Shown: positions 17,102 through 25,672 of the stretch, in pieces
Numbering within the stretch: position 1 is the first letter of the stretch
Layout of the letters: each line of letters opens with the position of its first letter
From: an uncultured Prevotella sp.
GTDB taxonomy: Bacteria; Bacteroidota; Bacteroidia; Bacteroidales; Bacteroidaceae
NCBI GenBank assembly: GCA_900318625.1
Contig: ONLG01000038.1
Location: 1 to 45,421 of the forward strand
Reading direction: 5' to 3'
DNA length: 45,421 nucleotides
The notes under the pieces: generated by a model
Seen by the model: only the letters and a program-made list of their open reading frames with translations
What the model was told of the DNA's origin: nothing
Databases searched by the model: none
Made by a program: the position numbers and the translations under genes

Positions 17102-17551
17102 ATGCAACAGACCATTGACCTACAGATGCCGTTGTCGGAGAACTTCCGCCTCGGCGAGTTTGTGACGAGCGCCACTGCCCGGCGGCTCAACATCGACAAC
17201 ACCCCCTCGCCGCAGCACATCGTCGCGCTGCGCAACCTCTGCCAGCGAGTGTTGCAGCCCCTGCGCAACGAGTTCGGACCCATACGCATCAGCTCGGGCT
17301 ACCGCTGCCCGCGGCTCAACGAGGCTGTGGGCGGAGTGGGCAACTCGCAGCATCAGCGCGGCGAGGCTGCCGACATCCATCTGCCTTCGCACCGCACGGG
17401 CATAGAGTACTACTACTTTCTGCGCGACCACTGCCCCTACGACCAGCTGCTATTCGAGCATACGCGCTCGGGTATGATGTGGATACACGTGAGCTGCCTG
17501 CGCGACCTGACGCGAAACCGACAGATGCACATCCCGAACTATAAAGCCTGA
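17102..17551 (+). CDS. M15-family peptidase (D-Ala-D-Ala carboxypeptidase-like)
   Basis: 149 residues from the ATG at 17102; a longer upstream frame has no motif and starts in non-coding sequence. The protein is a single M15_3 domain: FRLGEF at residue 15, SSGYRCPRLNEAVGG, then H84 and D91 in QHQRGEAAD and H129 in WIHVS. These are the three zinc ligands of the family. The predicted reaction is cleavage of peptidoglycan peptides. There is no signal peptide, as in phage endolysins, so access to the wall needs another route. The gene opens a short plus-strand run with a zinc-ribbon gene and a smalltalk-type membrane peptide, which could supply that route (inference). Confidence 0.88.
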   Translation: MQQTIDLQMPLSENFRLGEFVTSATARRLNIDNTPSPQHIVALRNLCQRVLQPLRNEFGPIRISSGYRCPRLNEAVGGVGNSQHQRGEAADIHLPSHRTGIEYYYFLRDHCPYDQLLFEHTRSGMMWIHVSCLRDLTRNRQMHIPNYKA

Positions 17552-17562
17552 CCCCAGTGGGG

Positions 17563-17653
17563 CCTATGGGGATTATGGGGCCTATGGGCCTTATGAGTCC
17601 TATGGGCCCTATAAGTCCTATAAGCCCTATAAGTCCTATAGCCCTATATGCAG
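17563..17653 (+). repeat. 9-bp tandem repeat, CCTATRRGN type
   Basis: About ten consecutive 9-mers such as CCTATGGGG, ATTATGGGG, CCTATGGGC and CCTATAAGT in strict 9-bp register between the peptidase stop (17551) and the next gene. Translation on either strand gives only a three-residue repeat, so it is not a gene. Confidence 0.9.
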
Positions 17654-17677
17654 TAATCAATTAAAGAACAACAGCCA

Positions 17678-17872
17678 ATGAACACACAACCAGTCATCAC
17701 CCCTACAGGGGTAACGCGAGAGACCATGACGTGCCGGTGCTGCCACCGCGAGCTGCCGCTGTCGTCGTTCGAGCGCTACCGCACAGGCACCTATCGGCCC
17801 TACTGCCGGCAGTGCAAGTACATAATGTACGACCGCCGCTACTATGAGGCGCGCAAGCTGGCAGGGGGCTGA
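17678..17872 (+). CDS. Small zinc-ribbon protein (64 aa)
   Basis: Two CxxC pairs, C19/C22 and C43/C46, frame an ELPLSSFERYRTGTYRPY segment. This arrangement (CxxC, then P-L-S-x-F, then CxxC) is the zinc ribbon found in small phage and HNH-linked proteins. The C-terminus is basic. It follows the peptidase gene in the same direction, with the repeat array between. Nucleic-acid binding is likely but not proven. Confidence 0.65.
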   Translation: MNTQPVITPTGVTRETMTCRCCHRELPLSSFERYRTGTYRPYCRQCKYIMYDRRYYEARKLAGG

Positions 17873-17932
17873 CCAGAGAAATAGTCTGAACCTTATCACC
17901 CGACAGCCTTGACAGCCCATGCGCCGCATGGC

Positions 17933-17940
17933 TACCTTTG
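17933..17940 (+). promoter_or_regulatory. Promoter -7 element before the smalltalk-type gene
   Basis: TACCTTTG fits TAnnTTTG; TTG lies 21 nt upstream. The ATG follows at 17994. Confidence 0.5.
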
Positions 17941-17993
17941 CACCGCCGGCAACAAACAACATAGTAGTAACCCTTTTAAAACAACAAAGAATC

Positions 17994-18101
17994 ATGCAGA
18001 CAAACAACAACAAGCAGACCTGGCAGACCATCATCAAAATCGTAATAGCCGTTCTTTCGGCCATTCTCGGAGCGATAGGTGCCAATGCCGTAAGCCTCTG
18101 A
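17994..18101 (+). CDS. Smalltalk-type membrane peptide (35 aa)
   Basis: The ATG at 17994 follows an A-rich leader and is about 54 nt past a good -7 element. The product is a short polar head (MQTNNNKQTWQTIIK) and one hydrophobic helix ending GANAVSL. Its size, K-x-T-W-x-x-I start and single helix match the Bacteroidales family called smalltalk protein, whose function is unknown. A longer in-frame version would start before the promoter and is unlikely. It closes the cassette with the M15 peptidase and the HU-like protein. A role in letting the peptidase reach the wall is inference. Confidence 0.78.
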   Translation: MQTNNNKQTWQTIIKIVIAVLSAILGAIGANAVSL

Positions 18102-18160
18102 CGGTGCCGACTGAGCCTCAGGCAGGCTCTGAAGCCGACACCGCAGCCACATCACAGCAG

Positions 18161-18192
18161 AACCGGGCAGCCGCAGGGCGGGCCCGGTTTTT
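18161..18192 (+). terminator. Terminator after the smalltalk-type gene
   Basis: AACCGGGC (18161-18168) pairs with GCCCGGTT (18182-18189) followed by TTT. Confidence 0.75.
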
Positions 18193-18204
18193 CGGCTTTG
18201 GCGG

Positions 18205-18313
18205 TTTACGGAAGCCTCCGTAAACTTTCTCCAGCAGCCCCGTAGCAATGCTACAGCATAGCTGGAGAAGTTCTCCAACTGCTCCGTAGCAACGCTACAA
18301 GGCTGTTGGAGAA
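18205..18313. repeat. Cluster of three hairpins
   Basis: First, TTTACGGA/TCCGTAAA (18205-18224). Then two related nested hairpins: TTCTCCAGC/GCTGGAGAA (18227-18269) around GTAGCAATGCTAC, and TTCTCCAAC/GTTGGAGAA (18271-18313) around GTAGCAACGCTAC. The last two are diverged copies with compensating changes in the stem. Confidence 0.8.
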
Positions 18314-18949
18314 ACATTCCCAACGAGCCAACCCCGACCCTCTCGAAGGGAGGGAGCCTGACACCCACCCCCAACCCCTCCCCAAGGGAGGGGGGCAAGG
18401 GACAAGCACCTACCCGTTCAGGCGGATATGTTATCCGATAACCTCACCTCTCACCATCCTTGTTAATTACCCCCCTCCCTTGGGATAATCGACGGAGTCG
18501 CTTCGCTTGTCGAAGAAAGGCTACGGGTTCTTGCTCATGCAAGCGAACAAAGTTCGAGCGGGCGAGCTTGGCTCGGGTAATCGACGAAGTCGCTTCGCTT
18601 GCCCCTCACAGCTCCTTTGTTTATTCTTTTGCCCCGTTGGGGCGAATGTTGATTGCTTTCAGTCCCCCAAGGCGATGCCTTGGGCTGACTGATTGTTGGC
18701 CCTTCAGGCCGTTAATCATTGCTTTCCGTCCCCCAAGGCGCTGCCTTGGGCTGACTGATTGTTGGCCTTTCTTTCTCCACTTTGTTTTGAAAGCGAGCAA
18801 GCTCGAGCGCAGGCCGTACCCGTTCTCCAACCGTCACCCCTCCATACTCCTCGCTTCTTTTCTCAGGCTTAGTTTTAAAATGCTAAGTGTGTCTGACAAA
18901 ATGCAGCCGCGTGTCGGTATTTCAGAAACTTTAACCAAATGACGCGCCC
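18314..18949. repeat. Non-coding region with GC-rich palindromic interspersed repeats
   Basis: Contains CCCCTCCC/GGGAGGGG (18375-18393). At 18631-18771 are two diverged copies of a unit of about 70 bp with the palindromes CCAAGGC..GCCTTGG, GCCCCGTTGGGGC and GGCCCTTCAGGCC. A further copy lies at 23238-23323. Open frames here have no start context or domain and run through the repeats, so none is called. Confidence 0.75.
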
Positions 18950-18976
18950 GCACACTCGTTTTTTTGTGTGCAAAGA

Positions 18977-19008
18977 TTTGTCAAGTAGTGCTGTTTTCGC
19001 TAACTTTG
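18977..19008 (+). promoter_or_regulatory. pckA promoter
   Basis: TTTG (18977-18980), 20 nt, then TAACTTTG (19001-19008), 72 nt before the pckA ATG. An inverted repeat GCACAC/GTGTGC (18950-18971) lies just upstream and may be an operator. Confidence 0.6.
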
Positions 19009-19080
19009 CAGACGATTTAGAGGGTTTCTGCCCTTCTTTTAAGGAACAAAGATTATATTCACAACTAATAATTACAAAAC

Positions 19081-20694
19081 ATGGCAAAGTTAGATTTGAC
19101 ACAGTATGGCATCACCGGTTCTACCGTGATAGCCCACAACCCAAGCTATGAGACTCTCTTCGCAGAGGAGACAAAGGCCGGACTGACTGGCTTCGACAAG
19201 GGCCAGAACACCGAGCTCGATGCAGTGAACGTGATGACTGGTATCTACACCGGTCGTTCGCCTAAGGATAAGTACATCGTTGACGATGCTCAGAGCCACG
19301 ACAAGGTATGGTGGACCACGGACGAATACAAGAACGACAACCACCCCATGAGCGAAGAGGTGTGGGCTACTGTCAAGGACATAGCCATCAAGGAGCTCTG
19401 CAACAAGCAGCTCTATGTTGTCGATGCTTTCTGCGGTGCCAACGAGGCTACACGTCTGGCCGTGCGCTTCATCGTTGAGGTGGCTTGGCAGGCACACTTC
19501 GTTAAGAATATGTTCATCCAGCCCACTGAAGAGGAGCTGGCTAACTTCGAGCCCAACTTCGTTATCTACAACGCATCGAAGGCTAAGGTTGAGAACTACA
19601 AGGAGCTCGGCCTGAACAGCGAGACCTGCGTGGCCTTCAACACCACAAGCCGCGAGCAGGTTATCATCAATACATGGTATGGCGGTGAGATGAAGAAGGG
19701 TATGTTCTCTATGCAGAACTACTACCTGCCTCTGCAGGGCATTGCTTCGATGCACTGCTCGGCCAACACCGACATGGAAGGAAAGAACACCGCCATCTTC
19801 TTCGGACTCTCCGGAACAGGCAAGACCACTCTGTCTACCGACCCGAAGCGTCTGCTCATCGGCGACGACGAGCACGGATGGGACGACGAGGGCGTATTCA
19901 ACCTCGAGGGTGGCTGCTACGCCAAGGTTATCAACCTTGACAAGGAGAGCGAGCCCGACATCTACAACGCTATCCGCCGCGACGCTCTGCTCGAGAACGT
20001 TACCGTTGCTGAGGACGGCAAGATCGACTTCGCCGACAAGAGCGTTACCGAGAACACTCGCGTAAGCTATCCTATCAACCACATCGAGAAGATTGCCCAG
20101 AAGGTGAACGGCAAGAGCGCCGGTCCCGAGGCCAAGAACGTTATCTTCCTCTCGGCTGACGCCTTCGGAGTGCTCCCCCCGGTATCTATCCTCGATGCTG
20201 AGCAGACCAAGTACTACTTCCTCTCTGGCTTCACAGCCAAGCTCGCCGGAACAGAGCGCGGTATCACCGAGCCTACTCCTACCTTCTCGGCTTGCTTCGG
20301 ACAGGCCTTCCTCGAGCTGCATCCTACCAAGTATGCTGAGGAGCTCGTTAAGCGCATGGAGAAGAGCGGTGCCAAGGCTTACCTGGTGAACACCGGTTGG
20401 AACGGCACTGGCAAGCGCATCTCTATCAAGGATACACGTGGTATCATCGATGCTATCCTCGGTGGCGCTATCCTCAAGGCTCCCACAAAGCGTATTCCTT
20501 ACTTCAACTTCGAGGTTCCCACAGAGCTTGAAGGCGTTGACACTGGTATCCTCGATCCTCGCGACACCTACGCTGATGCCGCTCAGTGGGACGAGAAAGC
20601 CAAGGACCTCGCCGCTCGCTTCATCAAGAACTTCAAGAAGTACGAAGGCAACGAGGCTGGCAAGGCTCTCGTAGCAGCCGGTCCGCAGCTCTAA
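19081..20694 (+). CDS. pckA: Phosphoenolpyruvate carboxykinase (ATP)
   Basis: 537 residues, full family length. Visible motifs are the ATP P-loop [11 protein letters not shown] (about residue 242), the metal-binding GDDEHGWDD, and [11 protein letters not shown]. It interconverts oxaloacetate plus ATP and phosphoenolpyruvate plus CO2. In rumen and gut Bacteroidales it mostly runs towards oxaloacetate for succinate formation, fixing CO2 and making ATP during sugar fermentation (family knowledge). It is a single-gene transcript with its own promoter and terminator. Codon use is strongly biased, as in highly expressed genes. Confidence 0.98.
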   Translation: MAKLDLTQYGITGSTVIAHNPSYETLFAEETKAGLTGFDKGQNTELDAVNVMTGIYTGRSPKDKYIVDDAQSHDKVWWTTDEYKNDNHPMSEEVWATVKDIAIKELCNKQLYVVDAFCGANEATRLAVRFIVEVAWQAHFVKNMFIQPTEEELANFEPNFVIYNASKAKVENYKELGLNSETCVAFNTTSREQVIINTWYGGEMKKGMFSMQNYYLPLQGIASMHCSANTDMEGKNTAIFFGLSGTGKTTLSTDPKRLLIGDDEHGWDDEGVFNLEGGCYAKVINLDKESEPDIYNAIRRDALLENVTVAEDGKIDFADKSVTENTRVSYPINHIEKIAQKVNGKSAGPEAKNVIFLSADAFGVLPPVSILDAEQTKYYFLSGFTAKLAGTERGITEPTPTFSACFGQAFLELHPTKYAEELVKRMEKSGAKAYLVNTGWNGTGKRISIKDTRGIIDAILGGAILKAPTKRIPYFNFEVPTELEGVDTGILDPRDTYADAAQWDEKAKDLAARFIKNFKKYEGNEAGKALVAAGPQL

Positions 20695-20734
20695 GCTCGA
20701 GCCAACAGAAGAACACATAATCCTTTTCATAAGC

Positions 20735-20780
20735 ACCTCTGCTTCGCTCTCCGTGATTGGAGAGGGGGCAGAGGTTTTCT
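20735..20780 (+). terminator. pckA terminator
   Basis: ACCTCTGC (20735-20742) pairs with GCAGAGGT (20768-20775), with an inner CTCTCC/GGAGAG, followed by TTTCTT. Confidence 0.85.
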
Positions 20781-20878
20781 TATTTGTAAAAAAAACGGGG
20801 CAACACTTGGCAGTTATCACAACTTGTATTATATTTATTCCCAATTTCCGGAAACTCTTTTTTTATACTGTAAGGAAG

Positions 20879-22450
20879 ATGTTAGTAAAGACATACAGCG
20901 CAGCCGTCATAGGACTGGAGGCTACGACGATAACCATCGAGGTGAACCTGACCAAGGGAGTGATGTTCCATCTCTCGGGTCTGGCCGATACGGCAGTCAG
21001 GGAGAGCTACGACCGTATATGCGCAGCCCTGCCCAATGTGGGGTATAAGGCTCCCACGGCCAGCCTTACCATCAATCTCTCGCCGGCTGACATGAAGAAG
21101 GAGGGCAGCGGCTTCGACCTGCCTATGGCGGTGGGCATACTCGGTGCCGACGGAAGCATAGCCCCGGAGAGGCTCAAGGACTATATGCTCATAGGCGAGC
21201 TGGGACTCGACGGCAAGATAAAGCCCGTCAGGGCGGTGCTGCCCATTGCCATCAGGGCGCGAAAGGAGAAGTTCAAGGGGCTTATCGTGCCGAAGGATAA
21301 CGTGCGCGAAGCTGCCGTGGTGAACAATCTCGAAGTCTACGGCATGGACAACCTCAGCGACGTTATAATGTTTCTCAACGGGCGCACCGACGGCTACGAG
21401 CCTATGGTGGTGGACACGCGCAAGGAGTTCTACGAGCGGCAGTACAGCTACGACCTCGACTTTGCCGACGTGAAAGGGCAGGAGGCCGTGAAGCGCGCGC
21501 TGGAAGTGGCGGCTGCCGGTTCGCACAACATCATCCTGATAGGTCCGCCGGGTAGCGGCAAGTCGATGATGGCAAAGAGGCTGCCGTCGATACTGCCGCC
21601 GCTGTCGCTTGCCGAGAGTCTGGAAACCACTCAGATACACTCAGTGGCTGGTAAGCTCGCAGGCAATGTGTCGCTCATCTCGCAGCGGCCATTCCGCAGT
21701 CCCCACCACACGGTCTCGCAGGTGGCAATGACCGGGGGCACCAACAAGGCCATGCCCGGCGAAGTGTCGCTGGCTCACAACGGGATATTGTTCCTCGACG
21801 AGCTGCCCGAGTTCTCGAAGCAGACGCTTGAGGTGCTGCGCCAGCCGCTCGAAGACCGCAAGATAACCATCTCGCGCGCCAGCTACAGCGTAGAGTATCC
21901 CTGCTCTTTCATGTTCGTTGCCTCCATGAACCCCTGTCCCTGCGGCTACTATGGCGACCCAACGCACCGCTGCGTGTGTACGCCGGGGCAGATACAGCGC
22001 TATATGTCGCGCATCTCCGGACCGCTGCTCGACCGCATCGACCTGCACTGCGAGGTTCCCGTGGTGCCGTTCAAGGACTTGTCGCAGATGAAACCCGGCG
22101 AGCCAAGCTCGGCAATACGCGAGCGGGTCATCCGCGCCCGCAACATCCAGACCGAGCGCTTCCGTTCTTCCCCCCAGTCGGGGGGACAGAGGGGGGCTAT
22201 CCACTGCAATGCGCAGATGACGGAGCGCATGATCCACCAGTTTGCCGAGCCCGATGCCGCCTCGTTGGATATGCTCCGCATGGCTATGGAGAAGCTGAAG
22301 CTCTCTGCCCGCGCCTACAGCCGCATCCTCAAGGTGGCCCGCACCATTGCCGACCTCGCCGGCTCGGAGAAAGTGCAGGCCATGCACATCGCCGAAGCTA
22401 TCGGGTATAGAAATCTCGATAGAGGTGATTGGGCAGAGAGGGGGATATAA
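20879..22450 (+). CDS. comM: YifB/ComM-family Mg-chelatase-like AAA+ ATPase
   Basis: 523 residues from the ATG at 20879; the frame is open further upstream but only across the pckA terminator, so that start is rejected. The N-terminal ChlI-like domain (VKTYSAAVIGLEA) is followed by Walker A GPPGSGKSMMAK at about residue 218, Walker B LFLDELPEF, a Cys cluster NPCPCGYYGDPTHRCVC and a C-terminal RAYSRILKVARTIADL. In other bacteria ComM is a hexameric helicase that promotes branch migration during natural transformation. A GC palindrome at 22170-22185 adds a few residues (SSPQSGG) in frame at about residue 432. The gene precedes the rhuM-like remnant by 31 bp. Confidence 0.95.
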   Translation: MLVKTYSAAVIGLEATTITIEVNLTKGVMFHLSGLADTAVRESYDRICAALPNVGYKAPTASLTINLSPADMKKEGSGFDLPMAVGILGADGSIAPERLKDYMLIGELGLDGKIKPVRAVLPIAIRARKEKFKGLIVPKDNVREAAVVNNLEVYGMDNLSDVIMFLNGRTDGYEPMVVDTRKEFYERQYSYDLDFADVKGQEAVKRALEVAAAGSHNIILIGPPGSGKSMMAKRLPSILPPLSLAESLETTQIHSVAGKLAGNVSLISQRPFRSPHHTVSQVAMTGGTNKAMPGEVSLAHNGILFLDELPEFSKQTLEVLRQPLEDRKITISRASYSVEYPCSFMFVASMNPCPCGYYGDPTHRCVCTPGQIQRYMSRISGPLLDRIDLHCEVPVVPFKDLSQMKPGEPSSAIRERVIRARNIQTERFRSSPQSGGQRGAIHCNAQMTERMIHQFAEPDAASLDMLRMAMEKLKLSARAYSRILKVARTIADLAGSEKVQAMHIAEAIGYRNLDRGDWAERGI

Positions 22451-22481
22451 TTTTGAATGAGAACCTATATATAATAAAGGT

Positions 22482-23081
22482 ATGGACGAACAGCAGAACA
22501 TCATCATCTACCGTACAGCAGACGGGCGTGCATCAGTAGCACTGTATGCCAAGGATGGGAAGATATGGCTGAACCAACAGCAGATGGCAGAACTTTTTGC
22601 CACCTCGAAGCCAAACGTTAGTATGCACATAGCTAACATACTGAAAGAAAAAGAGTTATTTAAAGATTCAGTTGTTAAGGAATTCTTAACTACTGCCGCT
22701 GATGACAAGAACTACAATGTGGTCTTCTACTCGTTGGAGATGATTATTGCTGTGGGCTATCGGGTTCGGGGAGTACGTGGCACACAATTCCGCCAGTGGG
22801 CGACGGAGCATCTTACGGAATATCTTGTCAAAGGATTCACGATGGATGATGAGCGCCTGAAGAATCCTGATGGGAGGCCCGACTACTTTGCTGAACTGCT
22901 ACTCCGTATAAGGGATATTCGTGCGTCAGAGAAGCGCTTCTATCAGAAAATACGCGACTTATTCAAACTCAGCAGTGACTATGACAAGGCAGCCACGGCT
23001 CTCACCTGTTTCGTATACAACATATTCAGATATGTGCAAATCAACAAATACCAGCCGCAGCTTATTGCCTCTATGGGATAG
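22482..23081 (+). pseudogene. rhuM: RhuM-family protein, truncated and frameshifted at the 3' end
   Basis: The 199 residues match the N-terminal part of RhuM (virulence RhuM family, usually about 330 aa): IIYRTADGRASVALY, a winged helix-like segment WLNQQQMAELF, then NVVFYSLEMIIAVGYRVRGVRGTQFRQWA and IRASEKRFYQKIRDLF. After SSDYDK the similarity is degraded: a family-like F-x-Y-V-Q-x-N-K is visible and then the frame is lost, with another frame continuing AAAYCLYGIAV. The central and C-terminal part is missing. RhuM genes often sit beside restriction or mobile genes and travel between strains. No partner gene is present here, so this is likely a decayed insertion. Confidence 0.8.
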
Positions 23082-23092
23082 CCGTGTCTTAA

Positions 23093-23218
23093 CGTCAAAT
23101 AATCAAGTCAAATGAGTGGATAAACGAACTCTTTCGCGAGCCAACGATGCCCTTTGAGGCACTGAAACCAACTGAACTTTCAGAAGTATGGCTTCCACTC
23201 ACAAATATTAATTTTTAG
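23093..23218 (+). pseudogene. 41-codon coding remnant after the rhuM-like gene
   Basis: An open stretch without its own start reads as plausible protein (SNEWINELFREPTMPFEAL, ending LPLTNINF) up to TAG at 23216-23218. It could be the tail of the rhuM-like gene or of a second lost gene. The family is not recognised. Confidence 0.4.
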
Positions 23219-24009
23219 AACTCACCTGTATTTTTTTCCCCTTTCAGGGCGAATGTTGATTGCTTTCCGTCCCCAAGGCGCTGCCTTGGGCTGACATATT
23301 GTTGGCCTTTCAGGCCGTTAATCGAGTGGCAGAGAACAGCCTCCTCCCTCGGGAATGGGGCTGGGCAAGGGAATTGAGGACAGCTTTCGCCCCGATGGGG
23401 CATTGATACGTCAGCCCAGGGCAACGCCCTGGGAACAGGGTATAGCGGGGAGTAACGCCCTGAAGGGGCAAAATCATTGTTCTATTTGTAGGGATGTTCT
23501 AAAAAATAACAAACTGATAGTCAAATTTTTCTGACGATATATCGATGTAGTTTTGTACTCCCTCAAAGCGGCTGTCTAAATGGCAGTAGTTTTCTACAGA
23601 GCTAACTGTAACATTATTCCAGCTACCCCGCACTAACCTTCAAAACGCGGTTTTGAAATCTGTGGCTGCTAAAGTGCTGACTGTGAGGTGAGTTGTTTTT
23701 TTACCTTGCCCCATAACAGTCGTTCCCGGCATCTTTTTCAGGCGGGAGACGGGCATGACTCCTGCGGAGTATAGGAGGAAGGAGTAGGAATTAAGGATTA
23801 AGGATTAAGGATGAAGGTCTTATAAGTATTATAAGTATTATGGGAGCAATGGTGCTTTAGGTCTTATAAGTCTTATGTGCCTTATAGCTCTCATAAACTT
23901 TCGGCTCCCTCATCCCCTGTGGAGGGGGGTGGGTCTTTTACGGAAAACGGGTTCCCTCTCACAGTTGAGAAGGAACCCGTAATTGGTTTAGTGTGTATGT
24001 TAAAATGAT
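23219..24009. repeat. Repeat-rich intergenic region
   Basis: Holds a copy of the 18631-18771 repeat unit (23238-23323) and an opposing related copy with CCCAGGGC/GCCCTGGG (23415-23433). Further on are four copies of a 7-bp unit ATTAAGG (23790-23817) and 9-bp-like TATTATAAG repeats (about 23818-23885). The stretch 23500-23760 shows no gene or clear motif. Confidence 0.7.
23943..23980 (-). terminator. Terminator of the sus operon
   Basis: On the minus strand ACGGGTTCC (23980-23972) pairs with GGAACCCGT (23955-23947), followed by TTT. It lies 29 nt past the susF stop. Confidence 0.85.
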
Positions 24010-25584
24010 TTATTTAACAATTCCAGAGCCGAGGGTGAAGTTGATGTAAGCCTTCTGGCCGGCATTACCCTTAACACGCTCCTGGTCGCCTGCGTTGCCA
24101 CGGTAAGAAATCTGACCGCCAACGGGGATGAACTCAGCGCGCCACCAGTCGATGCCCTCGCCAAGGTTAACGCAGATACGTATCTCGTTGCTGGCTACGA
24201 AAGCGGGTGAAACGAACTGTCCGTTTCGCTCAGTAGGAACTGTGAACAGACCAGATTCCTCGCACGACCAACTAGCAGGAGATGTATCGCCGATGAGGTA
24301 GAGGTTAGGAGCCATGAATGTAACCTTGCGGGCACCGTCGACGTTCTTGACCTTCAGCAAGTACCAGCCCGACTTAGTCATCTTGATGTTGTCGGTGCTC
24401 GAAGCATCGTAAACATCGCCGCACTCAGATGTTACCTCTGCCGACATGCCGAAGTCGTCGCCCCAGCCTGCCTGAGGAGCAAACTTGAACTCTTCGCCTG
24501 CATCAAGATAAACCATGAGCCACGACAGTCCGGTGGCTGCCTCAGAAGCACCCCACTGGTCGCATACAGGTACGAGGGGAACCCAAGTGCCGCCCCAGTC
24601 GTAGTTGCTGCCGGTCATGTAGAGGATTGGGTCAGGAACGATGGCACCGGCTTCGTTGAGAGGCTGGATAGAGTATGTTCCCTCGAGAACGTCGATGGTA
24701 ATCTGATAGCTTGTAGCACCGTCGGTAGCAGGCATCATCATGTTGCAGTCGCCGCCGAAGTCGGCACGGGTCATCAGTGAGCCCTCCAAGTCCTCGCAGC
24801 CGTTGCTTACGTTGTTGCCGAGCAGAACGCTCCAGTCGTTTCCTACGAAGGCGTCAATGTCGTTGCCGGGCAGGATGCTGAACCATGTGTCTTCGCGCTC
24901 GTTCTGGTCGTTGTACTTGGCAGGCAGCACGATGGTGAATATCGGGTCGTCGTAGACGTTGGCATCGCTGTGCTCGAACTGCAGAGATGTAGCTGCCTCA
25001 TAGGTGTTGCTCCAACCCTGTACGTTGCCTATGATGTAATAGCTGTCGGAGAGGGCAGGACCGCCACCCAGCGGAGTGAACTCAACGGAGTGAGTGTCGA
25101 AGTACTCGGGAGCACCTACCCGAGCGAGAGCCTCGCCGCCGGTGAGGGTGTAGAGAGTTGTGCGAACGTAGACGGTCTTCTGGAACGGATTGTGGGTGAT
25201 GCCGTCATAGTAGGCTTTCTGCAGAGCTGTGGGATTGACGTTGATGTCGTTGGCATCGTCGATAGTGTTGGCATCGAGCACGATGGACTTTGAGAAGTCC
25301 TCGTCGAGCGAAAACTCAACCTTTGCCTTGAGAATGGTGTTTGCAGGCATGGCGCCCTCTTTCACCGCAACAGTTCCTATGGAGATAGGAGTCTCGTTGC
25401 CTTCAGCATCAATATAGTCGGCTATGTTCACCGTCTGGCTTGTGGTGGTGACAGAAACGTCGCTCACCTGAAGCTGACTTTCTGGCAGGTTGGTCTGCGG
25501 ACCGACTTCCGGGGTATAGTCATCGCTGCAAGCGACGAAGCCCATGCTCAGAAGAGTCATCAAAAATATGCTTATCTTTTTCAT
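24010..25584 (-). CDS. susF: SusF-like outer-membrane starch-binding lipoprotein
   Basis: 524 residues. The lipoprotein signal ends at Cys19 and is followed by SDD, a surface-export type sequence in Bacteroidetes. An N-terminal SusE/F Ig-like domain (to about residue 175) precedes three starch-binding modules, each opening with a family-typical strand: YYIIGNVQGW (182), LYMTGSNYDWG (321) and LYLIGDTS (428). By homology to SusF it holds glucan at the cell surface and has no enzyme activity. It is the last gene of susCDEF and is followed by a terminator. Confidence 0.9.
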   Translation of the reverse strand: MKKISIFLMTLLSMGFVACSDDYTPEVGPQTNLPESQLQVSDVSVTTTSQTVNIADYIDAEGNETPISIGTVAVKEGAMPANTILKAKVEFSLDEDFSKSIVLDANTIDDANDINVNPTALQKAYYDGITHNPFQKTVYVRTTLYTLTGGEALARVGAPEYFDTHSVEFTPLGGGPALSDSYYIIGNVQGWSNTYEAATSLQFEHSDANVYDDPIFTIVLPAKYNDQNEREDTWFSILPGNDIDAFVGNDWSVLLGNNVSNGCEDLEGSLMTRADFGGDCNMMMPATDGATSYQITIDVLEGTYSIQPLNEAGAIVPDPILYMTGSNYDWGGTWVPLVPVCDQWGASEAATGLSWLMVYLDAGEEFKFAPQAGWGDDFGMSAEVTSECGDVYDASSTDNIKMTKSGWYLLKVKNVDGARKVTFMAPNLYLIGDTSPASWSCEESGLFTVPTERNGQFVSPAFVASNEIRICVNLGEGIDWWRAEFIPVGGQISYRGNAGDQERVKGNAGQKAYINFTLGSGIVK

Positions 25585-25672
25585 TTCTGGTTTGTTTTTG
25601 ATGGGATGGGAGCTGCCTTTCGTGGGGCAGGCTCCCTTCCGTTGTTAATTATTATTTGAGATAGGTGAAGGC

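Noticed and set aside
17563-17653. CRISPR array
   Set aside because: Repeats are 9 bp in direct succession with no spacers and no cas gene in the window.
17919-17993. Longer N-terminus for the smalltalk-type peptide
   Set aside because: The upstream start precedes the -7 element at 17933-17940 and would add sequence unlike the family.
18460-18942. Open frame of 160 codons in the repeat region after the smalltalk-type gene
   Set aside because: It runs through palindromic repeats, and its protein repeats the same segment because of the DNA repeat.
19090-20844. Open frame of 584 codons antisense to pckA
   Set aside because: It mirrors the strong codon bias of pckA, has no domain and crosses the pckA terminator. 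It is a shadow.
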